The translations under genes were made by a program, and so were the position numbers. The notes under the pieces were generated by a model. That model worked only from the letters and a program-made list of their open reading frames with translations, had not been told where the DNA came from and did not search any database. Positions 7,581 through 16,581 of a stretch of 19,268 nucleotides of DNA are shown in pieces; within the stretch, counting starts at the first letter, position 1; each line of letters begins with the position of its first letter. Origin of the DNA: Suillus spraguei (lineage: Eukaryota; Basidiomycota; Agaricomycetes; Boletales; Suillaceae); the NCBI GenBank assembly GCA_016800925.1, contig JABCPU010000992.1, positions 1-19,268 of the forward strand, written 5' to 3'.

Positions 7581-8078
7581 AAGGAAGCTGAGGTTTGGCT
7601 AGTTCATGTTTCTTAAAAACATAAAGTTACAACTGGTAGTTTCTCTACAACTTCATGCCTTCAGGTATTGTGTAGCCGCTAGTGAATTATTTCCAGGTCA
7701 ACCCCACGACGACAGGTTTTCGGTGAGACAACGATGATCCGGTGCAGAATTTCTGCGACTCATGTGGTTGCCAGCGTGAGAGTTGGCACTGTCCGACGGA
7801 AACAAAAAAGACCAATTACAAGGTTACCTAATTGGGAAGTGCTTATTGTGCTTCGTCCTTCCATCCACTTGAAGAACAATGAGGATGTGGTGGACTCACC
7901 ATAGTGGGACAATGATGATTTGGTTTTCAAAAGGATAAAGAATGGATTGCTCCAGCGCTTCTTTCAGGGCTCTCTTTCTTGCCAATTATTCTATCTTTTT
8001 CTCTTCACTGCTGACGATCGCCACCAGTTGGCGACTAAACTTTTATTCGACGTCGCAGGTCGACCATCATCATTTCAG
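7581..8078 (+). promoter_or_regulatory. Upstream region of PRM1
   Basis: About 500 bp without a recognised gene. PRM1 homologues are induced by mating signalling, and an HMG-box-type core, AACAATG (7875-7881), lies about 200 bp before the start, with a second ACAATG about 35 bp further on. Such short matches are frequent by chance. No TATA box is identified. Confidence 0.25.
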
Positions 8079-11000
8079 ATGTCCTTCTCTCTCCGTACTC
8101 AAAGAGGAATATCGCCTCCGCCAGTTTATGCCGCTCATTCTACGATACAGACATCTAGCACGACTCTCAGACCTTACCTTCAACTTCCACACATCCTTTC
8201 CCTTGCCTGGCTAGCATATCCAATTCTTTCGCTCATCTTCGTGATATTTAGGCTCCAGCTCTCATCCCAATCTGCCCAAACTGCGGTAGCTAATGCAAAG
8301 GGCGACCTCTTGACCGCATGTCAAGCAGCAGAGCAAGCTGCTACAGCAGCGGCCAGTGCTCCCCGGTATATGGCGATTGCCTCAAATCAGTTAATCACGG
8401 ATACTATCAATGGCACCATGGACGATGCGCGCGCAGCTCTGATTCTCTCATTGACCGTCATGGAAGCGATCATCAACTTCCTTATTGACATCTACCGCTC
8501 TACGTTTTTGTGTTTCCTCGAACTGATTGTTGGAGGTGGCCTTGCGCTTCTCATTGCTGCTGTTCAGGAGGTATGAAAAACTTGCCTTTCGATGATTTTG
8601 TATTGATAATAGCTCAGATCACTTCTTTCTTGCAAAGCACTCTGACCAGTATTGTGTCAGGTTTGCAGAACGATGCCACTTCGCTCAACTCTGCCATTAC
8701 AACCATAGTTAACGAGCTCAACAAGGTCAATCCTTTCGGGAAAATCAATGCACCACAATTCAACGTCTCGAGCCTGAACTCTCTGTCTAGTATCACTATC
8801 CCAACGGATTTTGAGAATGCGTTGATTCAACTCAATAATTCACTGCCGACTGTGTCGTCGATTAAGAACTCCATTGAATCTCTGTAAGTCTTACATTGAA
8901 ATGAGCATCTGCACCTGCTAATTCGCATTAGCGTTGATACACCTTTCGAGGCCGTGAAGTCTGATATCAATAGCACCTTTCAAGGCCTTGTCTTCGATGT
9001 ATCGACGCTTCCTGTCCCTGCTCAGAACGTGGTTTCATTTTGCGACAATTTGGACACTTCCTCGGTTGATGATCTCGGAAACGACCTTCTCACAATTACG
9101 AAGATTGGCACCATTATATTGATTCTTCTTCTCTTCGTCCTGCTAGCAGGACATTGTGCCCTCGAGTGGTACAAGTGGCACTGCTTGCAGAATCACCTTC
9201 GTCGTACTCGCGAGGCATGGGTTTCTGACCCCACCACGGTGTATACCGGCTCCGCTAGCGCCCCTTCTGTCACGCTCACCGATCACAATCTTCTCATGCT
9301 CCAGACGGATGCGCAACATCCACTACTTACTCGCATAGCCAACACCCTCTCAACTAAACTGCGCATGTCCCCTTCACAGCACACTCACCTACGATGGTTT
9401 TTACACTACATTTTCCATGCACCTGCACTTGCCTGCTTCTTGATCGGTTTCTTTGGTCTGCTGTCCGTTCAAGTGCAGCTTCTCGCCGTCGGACCTTTGG
9501 AAGCAAAGTACACTGCACAAACAGCTGCGACTGTGCAGGATCTCTCCAGCACGATCTTCGCACAGGTAAACAGTTCAATGTACAACCAGTCCTCATCATA
9601 CGCTGGCACCATCAATGCACGTGTTGAGACCGCTCAGTCCTCCGTCAATGACGGTCTATTCGGCTGGGTCAATGGCACCACCACAACACTCAATACGACG
9701 CTGAACAACTTCTACACCGATGTTCAAAATATCGTCGCGAGTGTGTTCAATGGCACCGTCCTAGAGAACACTGCCCAAGACTTCGTCCGGTGCATTATCG
9801 GCTCGAAGGTCGATGCACTTGAGGAGGCACTCACATTCTTGAACGAGAACCTGAATGTCGATCTTCCTACTGTCAATGAGACCGTCTTGGTGCTTTCGCC
9901 CTCTGATGTTAATGAGATCACTCAGCCAATTGCAACCGCCGCAGTTGGTGGTGGGCAAAGTGACTCAGGCGGCCTCATCGGAAAACTGGTAGCGACGTAC
10001 GTCGATTCCCTCAAACAGGAGCGAATCATGTTTGCCCTGTTCCTGCTTCTCTGGGGTGTTGTCGTAGTCATGGGTCTCGCTGTTGTTTTCTGGCATTCCT
10101 ACGCAAGAAACTGGGTGGAGGCGTTCAAGAAGCGCAAATATCGCAAGGAGCAACGCGATGATATCGACGATATCATAGCAACCTTTCCCAATGCGCCGCC
10201 CGTTGTTCAAGTCAGCAAGGATTCGGAGAAGGGCGAGAAGACCCCTGATATAGGTCTTCGTTCGTTTACGCCTCTTTCCGAGCCGCGTTCAGCATTTAGC
10301 CTTAATCCATTCAACCGGTCCGCGAATCATCCGCTGAAATCGCTTGAACCTCGATTTGAGAAAAGCTGGGATAGCTTTTTCCGCCAAGGAGCTGAGCCGA
10401 AAGTCGAGCAGGAGCAGCAGCCGTCAGTACTTTCTCGCACCATCAGCAGGCTGATGCGTTCGATGGCTCCAGGGGAGAGGGAGCAGGGTGGTAACAATGG
10501 GGACAGAGATGACTTTCCAACGGTGGAAGATGAACAACCCAAGTCGCGCTGGTTCAAGCCGGTGACAAACCTCTTTGCCAAGAAGGCTAGTCCCGCTGAA
10601 GACTTTGTCGTCGATATGGCGATGTCCCGGCCTCCTAGACCTCAATTGACAATTTCGACCGCGCATGCTTCCTCGCTTAAGCCGAATGACTTACCACACA
10701 TTGAACGGTCTCCGATTCGAGAAGAGCCTTCCTCTGCTTGGTCTGTCTCACCGACACCACCTTCTCTGCCATGGACGAAGAACTTAGCTGTTGCTGCCAA
10801 GCATCCAGTTCTCCCTTCTATATCCTTCTCCTCACCACCGCTCCATCCAGAACAGCGCAGGAAAGTCAGCGTGCCTACTGACATTGAGTCATTCGACGAA
10901 TATGGTTTCTCTCCTCCGCAGGCCAAGGAACCAAGCCCGCTCGCCATCCCGCTCCATCACGCCTTCGAGCGGGCGCCCCCACAGCATGCAACTGTCCCAT

Positions 11001-11263
11001 TGACGCTTTACCCGTCACAAGTGCAAGCTGCCCTCCTCGCTGCTAAGAACAAGCCAGCAATGGCGGCCCGTCCCCAGCTGGTCGTGCCGTCCTCTCCCCC
11101 AGAATCTGTCACGCCTGTAACACGGCTTCTCACGACCACTCACGCGCGGAAGTCCAGCAACGCCATCAACCCGTTTGCAACTCCGTTTGACGACGACGCT
11201 CACGCAGTATCCCCGACGCAGATGAAAAGGATAACGAATCCCTTTGCTGGCGTGGCATTGTAA
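8079..11263 (+). CDS. PRM1: Prm1-type plasma-membrane fusion protein, three exons
   Basis: Prm1 is a multipass plasma-membrane glycoprotein that promotes fusion of mating cells in fungi. Exons 8079-8570, 8618-8883 and 8932-11263, with introns of 47 and 48 bp (GTATGA..CTCAG and GTAAGT..ATTAG), give about 1029 residues. Hydrophobic segments lie near residues 37-58, 119-162 (probably a hairpin), 305-330, 412-438 and 617-641. The intervening loops are Asn-, Ser- and Thr-rich with several N-x-T/S sites (for example NGT, NTT, NST), fitting extracellular domains. A long tail of about 388 residues follows the last membrane segment. It is basic, Pro- and Ser-rich and carries three NPF motifs (711-713, 999-1001, 1022-1024). 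The start at 8079 (MSFSLRTQ) was chosen because it lies just ahead of the first membrane segment; an in-frame ATG at 7920 would add 53 unremarkable residues. The family assignment rests on topology and overall pattern rather than a short diagnostic motif. Confidence 0.85.
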
Positions 11264-11982
11264 CTCTGACACAGCTTGATATCATGCGGACTCGGTCGGA
11301 AATGATGACGCTTTGCTCCATATTTTGTACGCTACGCACCACAAATACTGTTAATACCTATCGCTATGCATTAATGTTGTGCTCTTCCTCTTTTTCCATA
11401 TATTCTTGACTGTAACACTTCATCTACGTCGAGGAGCACGCTTCATTTCACATATATGTAGCTATATCATACTACTGACTCTGCATGCGCCTTGTTATCC
11501 GCTGGCACTCGGACTGCACTAAATCAAATGACATTCGATGATATTGAGAGCAGCGCGACCAGTGGGTAGAGCATCGACCAACCACATACACGATACAACA
11601 CAGTACGAAGGTAGCGTCGGGTTTCCACCACAGGGCCTCGCCCCACAGGACAATAAACAAGGATACCAAAAAAAATTACAGTACTCTAGGTTCTTTCACG
11701 CTATTGTCTGTCCTCAAAGTTCGGGTTGAAATTTCCTGGATATTTTCTCAGTGCTCACCAACTTTGATGACAATGGCAATGGCAATCGGCCAAAATACAC
11801 GAACAAGATGTTTAAAACGGCTGCTGTAAACGTTCGATCTAATAAATTCTAACCCATTGATGTAACAAAGTGAACACCGGAGCGACTCACTGAGGAAGAA
11901 TATAGGTGACGAAAAATATACAATCTTAAACAACGACGTGATGGTTATAGGTAACAGAATACAACACAATATGTGTGGCGAT
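11264..11982. other. Convergent intergenic region between PRM1 and SDR
   Basis: About 720 bp separates the stop of PRM1 (11261-11263, plus) from the stop of the SDR gene (11983-11985, minus), so it should hold the 3' ends of both transcripts. A-rich AATAAA-like sites occur at 11651-11656 (plus strand). Open frames of 63 to 111 codons show no motif. I see no RNA gene here. Confidence 0.5.
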
Positions 11983-13285
11983 CTATAAATAACAGTCAAA
12001 TTCAATGTGCTCCTGGGTGAGGTGTTCAGACACAATTTTATTAACTCTTGGATCAATGTCTCCAAGGATCTCGAGGGTCTCATCCTGTCCAGTCGATATC
12101 AGCCTGCACCATGGTAGTCAAAAATGAACAGGTACGCACCCATAAACGCTTCGAAAACTCTCCTCCTTCCGCGCTGAGAACATAATCGCTCACTTCGGTA
12201 ACTTTGCAGCTAGAGAGATAGTGGCCGTGACGTTTTCTCTCATCTGGCTCGATGGCTGCATGGACAATTGCCCGACTGCCCATCTCAGTCGTGCGTGCCA
12301 ATAAACCTTTGTAAACGCTCAAGGCAAACTTGAAGAGTGAACTTGAATCGGCTTCTCGCATAAGGCGGGAGTGGCAAAGACCGGGATTGACCGCTGAAAC
12401 CGCGACCAAAGTTGGTGCGGGAAGTCGAGAAGATAGTTCGCGAATGAACATCACTTCGAGGACTGCGCATGACGGTGGTTAGCATAGTACATGCATGTAC
12501 ACTGTTACTCACGCTTGGATAGGAAGTAGCGCTTCGCCATTACGCTGCTGCGTGTCATTAGTGCTCCAGGAAAAGACAATAATGAAGCTTGCCTGGAGGT
12601 ACAATATGCTTCATCGTTGATTTTTTCGATGATACTAGGCCACTCGTCTGCACCTTCCAGTCCGTTGATTAAATAATGACACTCGCTAGACACAATAACC
12701 AGTCTCGAGGCGTGTTCAGGAGTCCCTGCCTTGATGAGGTGAGGCAACATCAATAGGCTCAACAGAGCGGTCGACAAATAATTCACTTGAAATTTATGGA
12801 AATTCTTGAGATAAAACAATGGCCATAGTAACAAAGCACTGACGTAGATTCATAGCCATCGGGGGTTTTTGAGTACTTGAACGTTGATATGCCGGCGTTG
12901 GCGATAAGAACATTGGCGGTGCGACCCTTCGCTTCAAAATTATCCACAAAAGAACACACTGACTTCAATGAGCATAGCTCAAGAGGCCAGGATTCGATAC
13001 CAGTCACGCCACACCGAGTTTCCAGGTCTATGCGAGTCATAAAGTCACCTGGTAACCTTGAGAGGGTTGATGCATACCTGCTTTGGAGCGTTCGCACTTG
13101 ACTTGGTCTCTGCTGGTGATCAACAGGCTCTTAGGATTCAGCTGTGCTAAATGCGCAGCAACCTCATTTCCGAGGCCGACATTAGCACCAACCACGACCA
13201 GCGACTGGTCACTGACATCCGCAGTGGAGATCTGGAGGTTTGTCCATTGCTCACGAAGAAACCCGAAAATGGAGAACTTGCCCAT
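11983..13285 (-). CDS. Short-chain dehydrogenase/reductase, six exons
   Basis: NAD(P)-dependent oxidoreductase of the classical SDR fold, retinol-dehydrogenase-like; substrate unknown. Exons on the minus strand: 13078-13285, 12840-13027, about 12593-12804, 12513-12547, 12140-12462 and 11983-12084, giving about 355 residues. Motifs: cofactor loop GANVGLG (33-39), NAG in LIANAGIS, catalytic Ser in VIVSSECHY (S172) and Y-x3-K in RYFLSK (Y210, K214). Introns are 45 to 55 bp. Intron 3 (12548-12592) starts with GC (AG|GCAAGC) and has a textbook branch site CTAATGAC. The exon 2/3 junction is doubtful. The frame needs GTGCTT..CTCAAG (35 bp, adding five residues), whereas the family-like junction would use GTCAGT (12843) and a site at 12794-12795 that now reads AA instead of AG. 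The start at 13285 (MGKFSIFGFL) suits the family. A dead paralogue lies 1.65 kb upstream in the same orientation. Confidence 0.85.
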
Positions 13286-14941
13286 CTAGTATGCTGGGGG
13301 GAGAAGGGTGATGATTGGTGACAGTCAATTTCTCGTGTGTCCTCGGGTATTACTAGTACCTCGTACTATAATTAAGATTAATCATGGCTCAATTAATCCT
13401 GAACCTTAGAGCTGGAGGTAGTATTACTATTGCATAGTAGGGTAGAGGCCGTCTATAATCTTCCTAATTAGGCAGGTGTGCCGGTTCTTTCGTTCATACT
13501 CGACATGTTCACTTCACGCGATTTACAAACTAACTAAAAAGCAGCTTTTTGTGCGTTGGATTTAGTATAGCTCAGGTCGTGCTCACGAAACTATACCCAA
13601 AATGTACAGAGCCTTAGGGATGACTTCACCTTGCTAGTACTTTCGTGGAGCCGATGTACTTCGGAACGGGAGCGAGAGACCGGAAGCCGGTGCCATTCAG
13701 GTTCTGACGTCACTGCCTCAAGCAGTGGGAGGCAGCCAGCAGGACATGAAAGTTCACGCGCACGTTCCGGGGCGGATCGATCGGATCACTCAGAACCAGC
13801 ATGAAATGCAAACGTGTGGAGAATAAAGCTGGGGAAAAGGAAGTACAATACTTGAGCGAGCCTATTTGCAGAAACGCGGTGTCTATAATTGTGTGAAGAA
13901 TAGCTAGTGACGGGTATCATTCTAAGGTATCAATGGGAAAGATGATTCATGACGTGGTCGTGAAAAAAAAACTACATGGTAAGTCGCAGGAGGCTGGACA
14001 GATGAGAGGAAACAATTCTAGACTACACTGGCAACCCTTGTCACTCAATGAGGACATTTCTAATCCAAGAGACTTGGTCAAAGGCAAGTCATAGGTACCC
14101 GCTTGCTCGACGAGCACGCAGTCCAAGTAAACGAAACCAACGTCCCAATGTCATGGGCTGTTCAGGAGACTGTCCGAAGACGGGCTGCAGAAAAGATGTG
14201 ATAAATGACTGACAAAATATTGATATAAATTCGCAAGCTGACATAGCTGATTAATGCGTCTGCAGGACTGTGGCGGGCACGATAGTGATCGTCTGTGAAC
14301 ACGGAATTTTCATGCTCTGAGGCGTCGTGACTGGAATAGTCAGAATGAGCAGAATTGAAGGAATTCAGGCGTGGTAGCCAAGACGGTTCTGTGATGCCAC
14401 TGTAGTGCCTGACAGACCTGTCTGGAGGCTATTGCACATAAGTCATCGACGGGTATCAAGTGTGGCTATGGTGCTCACGAGCTGAGTCGCAGCAGTCAGG
14501 GCCAGAATATCAGGATCTTCACAGTCGGCCCAACTGAATTCCTGTCTCTGGAAATGTGGCATTTTGTGTACGGGTGAGTGTTAGCAGGGACTGGAATATA
14601 GAACTGAAGCAAGATGCAGAGCAGGATGTAAATCGCGGACTGAAGGTCAATTATCCCCAGAGCCTCGAGCTTTCCTCGCGGCAGACCACGAGATAGCGGA
14701 CAGCCGACATCCAGGAGCTGTGCCGATCGTTACAGATTGATAGAAGACGATCCACGCTGCCACTTCGGCTCCTGAACGCTTATTGGGGAATGTGGGTGTG
14801 TCCTGCTTTGCAAGAACACACAGCATTAAGCAATAAAAAATTTCTCACCTAAGATTGTCGATATAAACGAACGAAGTACAAAACCTGAGATCTGATACTT
14901 ATCATCAATGAATAGCGCCCTTGATCAATAATAGGCCGCCG
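13286..14941. other. Gene-poor 1.65-kb spacer between SDR paralogues
   Basis: No open frame of note on either strand, no tRNA or rRNA signature and no strong repeat. GACGGGTATCA occurs twice (about 13910 and 14449), and the first 200 bp are AT-rich, as expected for the promoter of the SDR gene. The rest may be ancient decayed sequence or an untranslated RNA; nothing decides between these. Confidence 0.5.
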
Positions 14942-16162
14942 TCAACGTGCTCGCAGGTACTTATTAACGATACGCCAGACCCTGGAATCGACCTTGCTTA
15001 AGACGTCAATTGTCTCCAACCAAATAGTAATTAGTGAGGACAGTCAAATCAAATAGAATAATACCTACCAACAGGCGTCTAGAAACCTCTTTTCCTTCTG
15101 TTAATCGCTCTCCTCCTTGGGCTCAGGTAACAGCCATGTCGCAGGATCTCACCCGGTTCAACGGCAGGGTAGAAGGCGTCCCACCCCCCCGTCTACATGG
15201 TGCAAGTGAGCAAGGTCTTTATGGTTTGCGACACCGAGGGATTTATTTCAGTAGAACGGGTTAAACGGGAATGATAAAACACAGGATTGACAGCTGAGGC
15301 TGCAAGCTGAGTTCGCGCACGAACATCACTTCTAGCACTTGAATCGGACAAAGGATCAGTTCCAATAGCAAATGAGACTGTGACTAGGCTCTCACGTTGT
15401 ACCTATTACTCATTACCCTGCCCGTCGTCAGTCATGGAAAAAGGTATGATTTATCGGTCCCTACGAGAAGGTGCAGTAGTCTGGGCCATCAAGCTTCTAC
15501 AGAACGCTCGGCCATCGGTCGGCTCCTGAAAGTTTGTCCGCGAAGTAATGAAGCTCGCTTGAAACAATGACGACTCTCTCGGCACCTCATTCTGAGTCGA
15601 GACTCCATGTCTCGACTCAGAGTGAGGTGCCGAGGTCTCGTTGAGATAAGGCAACGTGAGAATGCTCAACAATGCTGGCAACTTACCTAAAGCCTGCGCG
15701 AGAAATATCCAAGGAGCTACAGAATAGACTGAAAAATATCACCGTACGTCCTCTCCCAACCAGTCTTTATCGCGTTGTTTGTATCCCAGCATTAGCGACT
15801 AGGATGATTATCTAAAAGCCCTCCGCTTCAAAGTTCAAAACTGGTTCACGAATCGGACTACCGATTCGAATGAGCGGAGCTCAAGGGTCGTGCATCGATT
15901 GCACTGTTGAACATATTTGCCTGTGTCAGGGTGTGACGTGGACCAGCTCTGCAAACACCACGCTCACCTGCTATTATTTACTGGCACTTTGTGACATCTC
16001 TGGCGGTAACGAGTAAGTGTTTGGGCCGAAGTTGGGCCAAGTGGACAGACGCCTCAAAGCCTAGGCTCGCGGCACTCACCACGACTACAGCAATTGACTC
16101 GCCACTGTCCAAAGAGGCTACTGGAAGTTCTTGACGTTATTTGATACGATTAACCTGCCCAT
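14942..16162 (-). pseudogene. Decayed SDR paralogue
   Basis: This is a dead copy of the SDR at 11983-13285 in the same orientation. Matching segments in order: MGR start at 16162; LGFEASVHLAQLRPKHLLVT (against LGNEVAAHLAQLNPKSLLIT); RPLELRSFESVVRFVNQF; NFEAEGF and LVANAGIQTT; ALLSILTLPYL; VVIVSS-like sequence around 15570; GADRWPSVL and LDGPDYCT; LEVMFVRELS; EPGEILRHGCYLS; and the tail ETIDVLSKVD..RVWRIVNKYL ending at TGA 14942-14944. In-frame stops, frame changes, a lost segment after VRELS and a 35-bp fold-back insertion (15578-15634) prevent function. The Y-x3-K segment is not found. The pair is an old tandem duplication in which only the downstream copy survived. Confidence 0.85.
15578..15634. 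repeat. 26-bp inverted duplication inserted in the dead SDR
   Basis: Arms 15578-15603 and 15609-15634 are reverse complements with one mismatch and a five-base loop (TCCAT). On the minus strand the SDR reading runs ETSAPHSESR, then the inverted copy of the same codons, then resumes as VVIVSSELHY. Removing about 35 bp restores the reading expected from the intact paralogue, so the second arm is an insertion copied from the first. Confidence 0.85.
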
Positions 16163-16581
16163 GATGAGAGCCGCTCAGCGGGAGCGTTCAAGTTGAACTA
16201 GGAATTTGAATATAAAACGCGGGGCTCATTGGGAATTATGCATAACATTCGGAGTTATGGATAACATCGCCAATGTGCCACATATTTTATATATGGGGTA
16301 CTGGTGAAGGGCATTCAGCCTGATGCTCTTGCAGTGGAAATACATCAGCTACGGTTCAACAGTATGTTGATGAGCAGTTCCTTTGGCGTTGCACTATTTA
16401 CAGAGCCAAATATAAACAAATTTTGCGGTTAAGATAAGATTAGATAATTTGATCTGACTCGAAATTTTGCAGCAGTGAGCAGATCTACTAGAGTACTTCG
16501 ACAACATTTGTCCAAGCTTAGCTGACTGCGGTGAGATGGAAAGCTACAGTGAATTATTCGCCGGGCTGACATCATACAGGC
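16163..16581 (+). promoter_or_regulatory. Upstream region of ADE6
   Basis: This region separates the dead SDR (minus) from ADE6 (plus). It holds two near-identical 14-bp sites 19 bp apart, [AG]TTATG[CG]ATAACAT, with palindromic cores at 16236-16245 and 16255-16264, and a TATAAAA at 16211-16217. Both could be control sites, but nothing in the sequence proves it. No gene is seen here. Confidence 0.35.

Noticed and set aside
7875..7881. HMG-box site as proof of pheromone control of PRM1
   Set aside because: A seven-base match occurs too often by chance; noted only as a possibility in the promoter entry.
7920..8078. N-terminal extension of PRM1 by 53 codons
   Set aside because: In frame and open, but the residues are unremarkable and the ATG at 8079 places the first membrane segment where the family has it. 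Treated as 5' untranslated sequence.
9354..9958. Minus-strand open frames inside PRM1
   Set aside because: Antisense shadows of the PRM1 coding sequence with no motif of their own.
12483..12500. Palindrome TGTACATGCATGTACA in an SDR intron
   Set aside because: It lies in a normal-looking GTGAGT..CGCAG intron; a short symmetric site with no further support.
13286..14941. Hidden gene or structural RNA between the SDR copies
   Set aside because: No sustained frame on either strand and no rRNA or tRNA signature; the twice-occurring GACGGGTATCA is too short to mean much.
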